Translations under genes and position numbers: made by a program
Shown: positions 23,682 through 35,056 of the stretch, in pieces
How positions within the stretch are numbered: the stretch's first letter is position 1
Layout: each line of letters opens with the position of its first letter
Assembly: GCA_023053545.1 (NCBI GenBank)
Contig: JAKZAN010000002.1
Span: 11,590,790-11,654,789, forward strand
DNA length: 64,000 nt
From: Lepidurus packardi
Lineage: Eukaryota; Arthropoda; Branchiopoda; Notostraca; Triopsidae
Direction: 5' to 3'
The notes under the pieces: generated by a model
Databases searched by the model: none
Told to the model about the DNA's origin: nothing
The model's input: the letters and a program-made list of their open reading frames with translations, nothing else

Positions 23682-25672
23682 TCATTGCGAAACCGATTTA
23701 CGGAGCTCCCATTCACGGACATCGATAGCAACATGGCAGCAACAGTACAGAAAGAATAAAATAACGCCGGTATAAAAAGGAAAGGCTAAAATGGAAATTT
23801 TTAAAAAAGATTTTTTTAATTATTTTCTTTAAAAAACAAAGTACCTTGGAAAAGACTCCGCTCGACCAAATAATTGCCCACTTCAACACCAGCGAAAAAG
23901 TACATGTTGGAATAAATAGACACGAGGTACAACGGGGCTGTTAGCAATGCCTGGAAGCGTCTTCTGTTTGCAACTGATAAGGATTTTGCCTAAAGTAAAT
24001 CTTGCACTTGTAACAATTCTTACCGTTTCACCGTATTTTCTGGATGCAAAATACTCACCTCCCATGTTCGGTATTGCTTGCTTGAGGCCGCTATTCCGAA
24101 TACAGTTTCAACGCATATTCCCAAAAAGTTAAGAGCAGCCCATATAAAGATGTAGTACATCGTTCCGTGCCAAAGGTATACGAAGGCGAAGCACAAAAAG
24201 GATGCAAATATCTTCTTGAATGGCGATCGTGACGTACCGCACGCAGGAATGTAAATATACCTAAAAGTAGTACAAATATAGTACTGGCTTTCTAGATAAC
24301 GTCGGATATGTTTTACCTGACCATAAATTGATGTAATCCCTGGTCAAAGTATTTCCACATTTCAGAGTAGCGTGCAATCCTTCCAATACATTTGGGATGG
24401 TCAGGAGCGTAAAACTGCTCGGCTCGAGCTATTGTTGCAGGCAAGCCGTACATTACAACGTACTTGTTCATAAAGAACTGTCCCATGCAATACGCAAAAC
24501 CACACAATGTGGGTAAATCCATGGCTTGCACTAAAGGTAAGCTGTAGGAAAACGCCGAGAAATAGAAGTAGTGGAGGATAAACTCGTTAAAGAACAGCCA
24601 AAACGCGTAGCGAAGCAAACTTCTGGTTACTTCCCAAATGCGATTGATTGTCCATGGCATATAAGGTTCTTCTAGCTAGAAGGGTACAAAAAAAGTAAAA
24701 AGAATAAGCCAAGTTATTACAAACCATAGTTATTAATCATTCACCCCTTTCGCGAAATCTTTATACAAAACCAAAGGGCCAAAGAGCAGCAAAGGGAAAT
24801 AGAGACAGTAGGCAAGGCACTTGATAAGTGCATCGAGTAAATTCGTTCTCCTTTTGACTCCGCATTGATCTAAGCAATAACTTAACGCTCTCGCATGAGC
24901 CCAAGCCATTGTAACGGATAATATATAACTCCTGGTGCTATATAATTCTACAAACATTTCCTGTGGATGATTCATTATTGGATTTAATTCGTCCCCAAAA
25001 GCTACGTAATTACCTTAAACCCGGAAGCTATGGGCAAATTGATGCAAACTAGCATACCAAAACTAGCCGCCCATATTAGCAATGGCACTTGGAAGAGGTG
25101 TACCACAAATAGGACGACTAACTGAGCTACTAGGAAGACTGCAGCTTTTGGACCCAGAATTTTGATTAAAACTACAATAGAAAACCCTAGGAACATATAG
25201 GGTAGAGCCTAAAAATACCAACATAGTAAGAAAGCTGTGCAAGCTAGAGGTCGAACTTACTTTCGGCCACAATGCTCTTGTAATTTGGCTGGCTATAAAG
25301 TGTATGATAACGAAAATGGTTAAATACCTGCCGACAAATAACCACGTCGACCATTCATCATCGGAATGGTCTTGGAATCTGCCTACGAAGCTCCAGCCGG
25401 ACGAAAAATCCTGGCTATCTAACTGGCTTTGCCACTCTGAGAGAAAAATCAACAATAAATAAAGGGCCTAATTTACTCGAATGTATTCTAGAAGTTTTAC
25501 TTTCCCCCGCTACATAAACCAAATAGCAACAGTACAGAACTCCTCCAGACCAAGCAAACGCATAAAACCATCTTTCATACGGGCTTAACGATGTACTAAT
25601 GATGGGTTTCCGCTTGCTTTTCGCATTAATATGAACCTTTTTGCTGCGATCGTCATCGTTATCCAGTATCAT
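23682..25672 (-). CDS. HHAT: Hedgehog acyltransferase (HHAT/Rasp), MBOAT family
   Basis: HHAT transfers palmitate from palmitoyl-CoA to the N-terminal cysteine of Hedgehog in the ER membrane. Minus-strand exons run from the ATG at 25670-25672 (MILDNDDDRSKK, then the first hydrophobic segment WFYAFAWSGGVLYCCYLVYV) to the stop at 23682-23684. Many membrane helices follow. Recognised blocks: ARALSYCLDQCGVKRR, LAYCLYFPLLLFGPLVLYKD, then KCIGRIARYSEMWKYFDQGL, and FLCFAFVYLWHGTMYYIFIW, which carries the MBOAT catalytic His (codon about 24167-24169). The C-terminus RRFQALLTAP ... VIDVR-like ending parallels human HHAT. The substrate Hedgehog is not in the window. HHAT and ALG12 lie in the same orientation, both acting in the ER. 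Confidence 0.92.
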
Positions 25673-26607
25673 CCTGCTCTAAAACATCGGGGAAAGTTCC
25701 CTATACACAAAATAAATTACAGTTTCACTCTGCTAACGGTGAAAATTTAGCTATCAGTTTCGTGATTTTACTCGCACCTATCGTACCAATGACAGTAGAA
25801 CTAAACAAACACAAGACAACAGTTCCACAACAACAAAAAGCATACCTTTTCTCCACCTCATCCTGAAAGACCGCGAGAATTACAAATGAAAGACCTGCCC
25901 ATCCAACCCAAATTCGTTTGCTAGGCGGTGTACATTTCCTTACCGCACATGCCGCATGCTACGAAGGACTCCGAACCCCGACAGAAGGACGCCTAACGTA
26001 ACCTAACCTAACCTTGTGACGTACTTTTGCATACGGCTTAAGAACTGTCTAATCTCGTTGGTGCTTAACGAATAACCAGAGACTTTGGAACTCGATATTT
26101 CGTTGGTCCCTTAAAAGATTATGGACCTGGCGTCCTTCTGCCGGGGCCCGGAGTCCTTGCGTCGGGTACACGGAGTCCTGTATTGAGTCGTCCTTGTGTC
26201 TACTTCCGGAACGCATTCTGTCGATATGGCTGGGATTTCGGTTGCAGTAACGACTTGTAGCACGTCGGTTTTCGTATCAAACGTCCTCAATGACTAAATC
26301 CTAGTTTCTTACACGATTATCCCGAAGTTTGGTTTATGCTGAAATTTTGTATTTCACCGCTGCAAATCCGGCTCTATGCCCTAAACCCTTAGGTCATAGC
26401 AGTTACGATGCAGTACAAGCTCAAGTGATCGAAAGTAAACTTTAAAAAAGGACATTATCTCAATCCATTTGAATAATTTACTACAGTTAAAGCATCAATG
26501 CAGATTAGTTAACATTCTAATTGTTTATGATGATAATTTTTTGTATGAGCTACCTATGACTAGGCTGGTGATATTACAGCAGAACGTATCCGACTTTCTC
26601 ATAATGT
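25673..26607. other. Intergenic with repeat copy, HHAT upstream / ALG12 downstream
   Basis: Non-coding as far as I can see. It holds a short CCTAA run (about 25996-26013) and the left copy of a repeat shared with the other side of ALG12 (see repeat entries). Confidence 0.5.
26013..26215 (+). repeat. Copy 1 of a dispersed repeat family (about 200 bp)
   Basis: Landmarks in order: CCTTGTGACGTA, ATACGGCTTAAG, TTCGTTGGTCCCTTAAAAG, ATTATGGACCTGGCGTCC, GGGTACACGGAGTCC and GAGTCGTCCTTGTGTCTACT. The same landmarks in the same order recur at 29730-29980. No ORF. Confidence 0.75.
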
Positions 26608-29331
26608 CTAACCTGCTTTGAGTTTCTTGTGGATTTTGTCAGTCTTTCTTCGTAAACTGGAGTTGGCCGTCTTTAAACTCCCTACAGGATCCGACAGTGA
26701 ACCTCCGCTTTTTTGCTCCGTGTGATAATCTTTTTCTACGTTAAGTTTGGAAGCTTCCTTCTGTACATCTTTTTCTTCTAACAAATTGTCACCCTCTTCC
26801 GCATCTTCTTCCTCTTCGTCATTTTGCAAAAAATCTGTGATTTTTATATAGTCCATAATGCCAAGATCTTCCTCTTCTTCCCAGTCTTCCAAACCAGCGG
26901 AAGGTGCTTGCGTTGTATCGTAATCGCTGTCTTCCCCAATCTCTTTGGCCAAACTGTTTTGGTCATTTCCAAGACTTCCCATACGCAAGGTTAATTGGTC
27001 CAACTGCGTCCCATTCAGGTCGTGAATTCCAGGTTCATAGTCAATGACGACCGACACTTCATCGAGGGGATCGGTCTCGTCTTCTTCAAGGTTTTCTAGG
27101 TTATACAAATCCTGTTTGGCTTCTATGTGACTGGATATGGACTGGGGACTCTCTACAAGCAAGGGTTCCTCGTCCATAGGCAGTGCTGTACCCGTCAAAA
27201 GATTTTCTGCAACCTCTGTAAGCTGGCTAGTACCAAGTTCAACTTCTTCATCTGTAGTAATCGGTGTTTCAGTTATGACTTGGTTTACTTCAAAGGACTG
27301 GTCATCTTCTGAGACAACATCTTCCCCTCGGCTGTCCGAGACGTATAGAAGTGAAGGAGTAGTTGACGCTGGTGCCAAATCTGAGCCTACATCAATTTTG
27401 GTCTCTGCTATTGCGTTTCTTTCTTCTTCTTTCTTTTCGTCCAAATCATCAAATATGTAATCTTTTCGCTTCTTTAAGATGAACAAGCAAGGCTTGGTTC
27501 GGACACGAATTGGGGGGAACTGAGCGTAGCTAGCTCGGACATAGGAAAAGCATTCGACGTGGAGGAGAACTTCGTGTGAATCTGCGTATCGTTTCAAAGG
27601 ATATCCATATTTGCTTTTTGCCTCCAGTAACATGTATGAAAAACGTCGTATCTGTTCAGCTCTCAGGTTCTCGGTCTTGTTATACCTGGAGAAAACAACA
27701 CGCTGTCAAGATATTATCATTAATAAAATGTGAAACTATAAATCACCTCCAGTTTTTACTTTCTTCCATAAATCGTGTCACTCCGGTTTGGGCGGCCAAA
27801 TTGTCAATGTAGATATCAGCTTTCCCTTCAGTATTTTCGAAATGGTGCAATAATCGCAATGCTTCGCCCCCGGGGTAATTGTGTTTGGAAACGGTTAGCA
27901 AAAACCCAGTTAAGATTAGGTTGGCGAAGATGTGAAGAACGGAGCCTAGGGCTAAAGCACCTCGCCAATTATCTTTCATACGACTTTTCCACCTAAACGA
28001 AAACAAATATATAAGAAACATATTTTTGTGATATGCTTATTGAACGTACATCCGATCACAGGCAGATGCAACAGCAACGTTCAGCAAAGGTATGGCATAA
28101 ATAATGAAACGTAGCTCTTTGTGAGGTAAAAACGAATACAGGAAAATGAAGCCAAGTGCAGGGAGCACTAATGGCCTTGTCCGTCTCTCCCAAAAAACGC
28201 CCAACGGTATCAAAGCTATTGAAGTTCCCAATGAGCGAGGTAACGCTGAGTAAAAATACCACAGAAATGGAGATTCCTGGCCATCATATTACGTTTGAGC
28301 AAGAACGTTATAAAAACAACAGCAAGTAAACGAAACTTACGCCCCACTCGCTGCTTTTGTTTAGAACTACGTTAAACCAAAGAACTTCTCCTTCGGGCCA
28401 AAGCCATTGTTGCCAGAATATCGAATCTACGACAACTGTTACAGTTAATGCGCACAAACCAGCCGGAATTGCATGGCGGAATAACCTAAGCAAAATTTTT
28501 TTACAAGGACTGAAGCATAAGTAAAGGATTTGTAACTTTATGAAAGTGATCCGACCGCCAACCAATTCTCCTAGTAGAATTAGTCCTAGTAAAAGTGCCA
28601 ACTCGCTTCGAAACCAGATAACGGCGAAAGCTGAGCTCCAAATAAAGAAACCGTGTTTTTGCTTTAGCCAAAAGTAGTACGCCATCATAACTGCAGAAAG
28701 TTTTTTGATTTACTAAAGAAACGAAAAACAGGATTAAAATGCTGGGTGAAAGTTACCAAGTGGCAGGACCATCGTATTAGGGAGAGGTCTACTACAATAA
28801 TATAGAAAGTGAAATTGGGAAGTGCTGATCGCCAGAAACCATAAGGAAACGGAATGACCAAATATTTCTGACACTGTCTTCTGGAACTGGTATAGAGTGC
28901 TCAAAACGAGTATTGCCAAGACCCCACGTACTTAATAAAAAAAAGAATCCGATAAAAAAACAGGAAATTTTTTGCTTGTTAATTTTACCTATGAGTTGTG
29001 AATTGAATTTGCTTAATTCAAAGAAATCAACCATAATGATTAAAGGTGTAGCTAGGGTTGAAACAGCCAGAGGCGCAATGAAAGTCCTTGGGACTACGCC
29101 AGGAAATTCCAGATGATCATACTGTAAGGAACACACAATATATTTAGTAATAATAATAAAAATTGATTTGTGATGTATGCAATTCGCATATACCTTTCCT
29201 ATGTTTGCACCATGGTACAGGACATCGTGCATGGCCTGGAGGTTGAAACTCTCCTCTACTTTGGTGTACGGACAAACGACCAAGTATGACAAGGCCACCG
29301 TCAAAGGCACTAAAAAGGCTAGTAAATTCAT
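26608..29331 (-). CDS. ALG12: ALG12, dolichyl-P-Man alpha-1,6-mannosyltransferase, with long acidic C-terminal extension
   Basis: ALG12 adds the eighth mannose to the lipid-linked oligosaccharide in the ER lumen (GT22 family). The start is at 29331; exons run leftward to the stop at 26608-26610. The diagnostic luminal loop is intact: [20 protein letters not shown], then [14 protein letters not shown]. Later: [45 protein letters not shown] and [11 protein letters not shown], all in family order. The last exon (from about 27687) finishes the normal domain near [18 protein letters not shown] and then continues for roughly 260 residues of Asp/Glu/Ser-rich sequence, ending in a basic stretch ([15 protein letters not shown]). 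Human ALG12 is about 488 aa and lacks such a tail. The frame is open and continuous, so the tail is probably real. Confidence 0.94.
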
Positions 29332-29589
29332 TTTCGTATCAATGATGAGCTATAAAAATCCTCTTGGCACAAACTTAGTAGAAGCCATATTTTTCGGCGT
29401 ATTTTTAGACTGACCACTGTTTTTCTTCCTTGTTGACATGACGTTTCAAGTAGCCTTATATACTCTAACTAGAAGTTGGAAGGCGTGCCAAAAAATTGTG
29501 CTTATAAGAGGTACGACGAGCGCTATCATTAAGTTACAAAGCATGAACCGCGAATAGACTGCTGTCCAATTTTGGAACTGAACATGAGG

Positions 29590-29672
29590 TAACGCGACTC
29601 AAGACGACTCGACAAAAGGACTCCGTGTACCCGGCGCGAGAACGCCGGGTCCATAATCTTTTAAGGGAACAA
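29590..29672 (-). repeat. Copy 2 (partial, inverted) of the dispersed repeat family
   Basis: In reverse complement it reads CCCTTAAAAGATTATGGACC, then GGCGTTCTCGCGCCGGG, GTACACGGAGTCC and GTCGAGTCG, matching the right half of copy 1. Confidence 0.7.
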
Positions 29673-29729
29673 TAGAATTTCGGGTTCAAAAAGTCTCTCC
29701 TCATTGGTGAGCGCCAACGTCCGGATTCC

Positions 29730-29980
29730 TTGTGACGTATTTTTTTAAATACGGCTTAAGTACTTTCTAATTTCGTCTTTTTGACTTTTTGAAGCTAGAC
29801 TTTGACTTTTTAGACTTTTTTTTTACTTTCTAGACTGATTTTTTTAATCTAGACTTTTTGAACTCGAAAATCTTTGGTCCCTTAAAAGATTATGGACCTG
29901 GCGTCCTTCTGTCGGGTTACGGCGTCCATGCATTGGGTACACTTCTTGTCGAGTCGTCCTTGTGTCTACTTCCCTAACAT
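29730..29980 (+). repeat. Copy 3 of the dispersed repeat family
   Basis: It starts CCTTGTGACGTATTTTT and AATACGGCTTAAGTAC, has a T-rich insert, then TTTGGTCCCTTAAAAG, GGACCTGGCGTCCTTCTG and GAGTCGTCCTTGTGTCTACT. With copy 2 it forms a foldback arrangement. Confidence 0.75.
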
Positions 29981-30559
29981 GATTTGCCTTTCTCAAACAT
30001 TGGAAAGAAAACGAACCTGTTTTAGTCATATTGGGTTATTTTGTAACTAACATTTTCGTATATAATTCACTATTCGAACCTTTCCAGGGCTTTGAGCCCT
30101 GTTTAATGTCAACTAACGATACATGTAGTTAAATTAATTTGATTAAAAGCTATCTCATTCTTTGAAATCATTCGGCACAGGTAGTCAAATTCGCAATGCG
30201 CTGAAATGGCTAAAAGACCAAGAAGTCCAATTCGTAATATTTTAAAGTAAGGGGAATTCAAAGCAATGTGTAAAGATCGATTGATTGAATAATTCCATCA
30301 AACATTCAAGATTTTCTAGCTGCTCTGCAGCAGATACTAGAGTAGGGTACGTAAACTATATGTTTCAGAAACACTGTATTCAAGAGAAAAAAAATAAATC
30401 TTTCAGGACTCCTGAATCCAGTATACATGCTATCACATGACTAATACAATATCGCTTTACGAAACATTTGACATACACGTTAACATCGATGTCCCGCACC
30501 AGAACAGGGGAATAGGGGGTACGTGTTTATATAAACTTGACAATGAATGCTTAATTGAA

Positions 30560-32737
30560 TTACTTGCGCTGATATTGCTGGTACTGTGGTGCGTAAGCAA
30601 CTGGATGGGGATATTTCGCTTCACCCTCATAAGTGACAGTTGGGTGGTAACCCCAGTCATCAACGTAATAGCTGACTTTCTGGCGACGCCCATCTGGTAA
30701 GTTTACGTAATACTCTCCTTTGGTAATATAGCCGTCAGCATTTTCGGCATGTCCAAAGTAGTTACCGGAATAATCATCCTTCACTTCGTAAGCGAAATCG
30801 TATGGCATACCAGGACCCTAAAGATTACAAAAAGATTAGATGATAATAAAATTGGAGGTAGACTTTAAGCTTTCAGTTGGGGGACGTGGTGTGAGCTAAA
30901 ATATGCTTACCTTGGGTTGAACATATCCGTGATCACCATTGGATCCGTGGTCACCATGTGACCCATGATCACCATGTGACCCGTGAGTACCATGGGATCC
31001 GTGGGTACCAGGAGATCCGTGGGTACCAGGAGATCCGTGGGTACCAGGGGATCCTTGGGCACCTTGCGATTCGTGGACAGAATGGGACCCATAGACACCA
31101 TGAGACACTGCGGGCTGGATTGGAGGAAGGGGTAAAGAGACTGGTTTGCTCACCAAGCCACTACCACCATGCGACACAATGGCAGGAGAGAAAGAAGGTC
31201 CAGCAGAGTATATTGGTTGTGGGGGGTATGCAAGAGGGGACTGGGGTGGCAAAGGACGAGGTGTGGAAGCTACATAGATTTGGGACACTGGGGCAGGTTG
31301 CTGAGGAAAGTACACAGGTTCAGGGTCGCGATGGAAAATGGCGACGGGTACCGGGTTCTGAGGTATCTGTACGGGAGGACGGCTTATGGGCGCTGGAGTA
31401 TACACCGGTGCTACTGGTGGTCTGTATGTGGTTTGTACCGGCAGTTGTTGTAGGATAGGTCGGGCAGTCGATTGGTATGATGGCCCTGCAGTGGTATACA
31501 CAGGAGGTAGAGGAGTGGAAGGGTAAGAAACTTGGGGAGGAAGATAATCTAAACTAGGGAGACGAGGAGGGGCGTCTGTGGAGCTGGGAGTGTAAACGGG
31601 GACTTCTCCGCCATACGAAGGAGTCGAAACTTCACCCTTGTAAGGCGCCGTTGAACTTGCGTACGTGGGTGAAGGACGGGTCACTTGCACCGGCTTGTAT
31701 GTAGTGGCAATTATGGCTGGTTTGTAAGAAGAAACTACCGGAGCTAAAGTACTTACGTAGGGTGTAGTTGTTACTGAAGTAGTAGCGTATACAGCGGCTG
31801 GTTTGGAATAAGTGGTGTAGGATAGAGTATAGGATGGCGTAGTGGAATAGACGGGACTGTAGGTAGGTTTCGGGGATGCGTATACAGGTGTGGCTGGTCG
31901 TTCCGCGTAGACGGGCTTAATAGGTGAAATTGGTGGTTTGGCATACGATCCAACGCCATAACCACTTTCACCACGAAGGGAAGTGCCAACGGGAGCGACT
32001 GGTCCCGCATAAACTGGATTCTTGACAGGGACAGGCGTGACAGGTCGAAGAGCGCCGCCGCCCTTGAGAGTGCTCACACCGTACGCAGAATTAATGCCAG
32101 AGTTGACTTGAGTACCGTAACCGCTAATGGGTGCAGGTCCATAACCGCTCACGGGAGCTTGTCCGTAACCATGGCTTTGTGGGACATAATAGGACGGCCG
32201 AGTGCCATGATTTGTATTTCCTCCTCCACCGTACGGCAGTAAAGGAGTGTGATTAGGAGCTGGGTGGTACGATACGGGACGTTGGTAGGGTACTGCATGT
32301 CCAACGTGAGGCGCATAAGCCACCACGGGACGTTGAGCCGGAGCGTAAGGAATTCCGAAATCTGGTTCAGGAGCTGCTCCATAGCGCGAAGCGAATCCTG
32401 ATTGTCCCGATTGAAGAGCTTTGGCAATGGAATAAGAGCGCTCTTCCTTAATAGATTCTTTGCTGGGGACAGCTAAACTATCGTTGAGTTTCTCTGCGGC
32501 GGGACTGTCTTTTATGGCATCTGATGAAGTGTACGCAGCATTACCTACTTTAGATAAGGGACTTTTGACATCCAAAGACGAAGGTTTGGGGAGAACATCG
32601 TCGCTAGAAGCACTAACTACTGTGGCTTGAACAACATTGTTGGGCTTTATGGCAGCATCCAAGGAAGACGCTAATGTGATGTCGCCCACTGTTAGCCACA
32701 GCGACAACGCCAGCACCTGTTTGAAAAGAAGAACCAT
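30560..32737 (-). CDS. Long Pro/Tyr-rich cuticle protein with C-terminal RR chitin-binding domain
   Basis: This is a structural exoskeleton protein expected to be secreted and to bind chitin. Two exons, 32737-30911 and 30817-30560, join in phase (GTT CAA CCC AAG then GGT CCT) to 694 aa. The N-terminus has a signal peptide (VLLFKQVLALSLWLTVGDI). Residues about 130-540 are rich in Pro, Tyr, Val, Thr and Ser with PVY/TYKP-type repeats. Near the end of exon 1 is a Gly/His repeat of units such as GSPGTHGSPGTHG and SHGDHGSHGDHG. Exon 2 carries the Rebers-Riddiford motif (PYDFAYEVKDDYSGNYFGH, then GYITKGEYYVNLPDGRRQKV and VTYEGEAKYP). It is transcribed opposite to the other three cuticle genes. It is much longer than a typical RR protein (100-250 aa). 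Confidence 0.92.
30925..31070 (-). repeat. Coding tandem repeat, Gly-Ser-x-Gly-x-His units
   Basis: Near-identical 9-18 bp units encode alternating SPGTHG, SHGTHG and SHGDHG within the cuticle protein. Such arrays often vary in copy number between individuals. Confidence 0.8.
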
Positions 32738-32872
32738 TGTTGTAGCTCAGACAATTTTACTTGAATTAATGTGCGAATGAGATATTACTAGTATAAAGGT
32801 TTTCATTGCGCTGCACTTGCTTTCTGGATGATGTTGGAGAGTGAAGTGAAGTTTCCAACCAATGCATTCATC

Positions 32873-32880
32873 TTTTATAG
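32873..32880 (-). promoter_or_regulatory. TATA box of the long cuticle gene
   Basis: TATAAAAG on the minus strand, 136 bp before the start codon, as in other arthropod cuticle genes. Confidence 0.7.
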
Positions 32881-34946
32881 GTGGGTCAACTATTTTTCAC
32901 AGGTCCCGGCCGAATCCAAAGAGAGAAACTGTTGGGTTATTAGTGCTGCAGTAGCTACAACCGGTGCAGCTGGGCCCAACCTCTTCGGGAACAAGGGGAA
33001 ATGAGAAAACTTGGCATGCTTGGGGTTTTTGTCACCTCCTTGTAGCATTCAACAAAAGTGTAACACCTTTGTTGCCCAGGACTAAGGGTGCGAAAGTGGA
33101 AGAGATCCAAGAGCACCTCTGTGCAGGAGAAAGGAGTTCCGCGGTTAACTGGGGAAGGAAACGCCCCTTCAGGATTTCAATTGCCCTTTTAGAAGAAAGT
33201 TCAAGCTGCCAAACTGGAGTAGCCGGGGAAGTTTCGAAACCCAACAGACACTGAGAGCACCTTGGGCCTGAAAAAGAAGGAAGAGCCGCGAGATAGAGTT
33301 ACAATTACATTACCCAAGAAACCGGTTAGGGGATTTACTCACTCAGTTATAGGAAAACAACATGCCAGGTTTAGTAAACCGTATCATTTAAATCATCTAA
33401 CTGGGAATTTTTCTCGCCTCCAAACCATTCACCACGCCTACTAACCTGGTCCAGAAAACTCATAAATAACGGGCCTGGGAATCACAATCTCGACAACGGA
33501 AAAGAAAAGATGGCGTTTTTGCCAAGTCGGTTGCTCTCGTTTAACGGTCAAGGGAAAGTTTGAATTTATTTCCCAAGCAAAAGGTTCCACCATCGAGGGG
33601 CAAGTTTTCTCACTGCTACCAGGACTTACTAATAAAAAACAGAAAACACGGAAATTGTTATTGACAACGCGGGATCTTGTGTTGGGCTTTTAGCGTTCGT
33701 GTATTTTCGTGGAAGGAACTTGGCTTTTTTGGCCGATGGCCCTCATGGCAAAGTAACAGTCCAGTATCGCCAGCATGAACAAAAACTGGCTCAGTCCTGG
33801 GGTTTTCACAAGGGCTACCCTTCTATGTATCTACCCTTCAAGGGCTACCAACTCTATGGCTATACATAATCTAGATAACGTCAATGTAGACTTTCTTGCT
33901 TTCATGTTGCCCTCGTGCACCGCAATACTTTCTCTTATGGATGTAAAACGCTCCGTTTTAATCATTATGGCCATCCAATGCGAGCGTTTCCTTGTCGGGT
34001 TGATGTACTTGGAGTAAAAGCGTGTAGTGTTTTGAACGCTTTTTCTGAAGAAAGATCAAAGTGCTGAATCAGAGTCCTGTTTCTATAGACGAATTAAACA
34101 AAAAACTATCTCTTCTCTAGAAAACCTCATGAAAGGCTACGCCTCGTTTTGAACAAAATCCTTGCATTTATCTTATAGGACTACTTAAAAAACTATTGTC
34201 GCTGGCTACTTAAGAAACTTATGTCGCTAGCGTTTGTAAAGCCAGCGTGTTAACAAAGAATGGGCGCACCCCTATCTGCTTAATCTCTCTAGCGGAGCAT
34301 GACAAGTTGGTCAAGAAAATGGCTGCAATGCCCATCATTACGTTAGCGAGGTAATTCCATGGAGAACATAAACAGAGCAACTTTCGCTTTCTCGACAATT
34401 CCTGAAGCCTTGTATATAAGAAATGTAACAAAACATAAAACACGACTTATCCTGAGGCTTCATAAATGTGTCAAGATAAATAGGATTTACAAGACAAAAA
34501 CCAGAAAGTATATTAGTAAGGATTGCAACAGATCTTGAAGTATCCGATTTTTACCCGAAAAAAATAGCCTTCATTAGAAAATGCATCTTTGTCCGATGTA
34601 AAAGAGACAATTTAATTTACTGCTCGGCACGTAATACCTGCGCGACGATTTTTTGCGTGGAAAAAAAGGAAAGTTATCCCTTACATCTTAAAATTATGTC
34701 TAGGGATACAGCGTAATAATAAACTAAGCCCAAAAATTACGACCGGAATTAACATAGTGACGGTCTACTTCCCGTTCGTTCCTAACCAATGAGTGTATAT
34801 TCGTGAAGACGCACAGCACTGTGGTATCTGGTATCTCATACTGAAAACATTCACCAAGGGAAAGAGAAAGGAATTGTTTGCAATCTGATTCCGACGTGCT
34901 TCAAATGGGATCCCCCGCTATACGCCAACATTCTTCCTGCTCATCG
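32881..34946. other. Intergenic between opposed cuticle genes
   Basis: No protein family was recognised. The stretch 34219-34480 is a diverged copy of 37500-37690 (shared landmarks include CAGAGCAACTTTCG and CGAC(C/T)TATCCT), showing that the tandem duplication reaches upstream of the genes. Confidence 0.5.
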
Positions 34947-34954
34947 TATATAAG
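34947..34954 (+). promoter_or_regulatory. TATA box of cuticle gene A
   Basis: TATATAAG in the context CATCGTATATAAGCTCGA; the same block precedes gene B. The leader starts with ACACATCTTCATTCAA. Confidence 0.75.
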
Positions 34955-35056
34955 CTCGAACACATCTTCATTCAAGCACCGCATTCAGCGCCCAGTTCTT
35001 CTACAGTCTAGTACATCCAAGGACTTCTTCAGTTACCAGCAAGAACAACAAGAAAC

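Larger units (their letters stand above)
29332..30559. other. Intergenic with inverted repeat, ALG12 upstream region
   Basis: No coding sequence was recognised. It contains two opposed copies of the 26.0 kb repeat family (29590-29672 and 29730-29980) and T-rich AGACTTTTT repeats between them (about 29780-29862). Confidence 0.5.

Noticed and set aside
30925..31070. CRISPR-like array
   Set aside because: The regular repeats are in-frame codons of a cuticle protein in a eukaryotic genome, without unique spacers.
30958..31458. 166-codon plus-strand ORF
   Set aside because: Antisense of the Gly-His repeat cuticle exon; the sense strand has signal peptide, splice sites and an RR domain.
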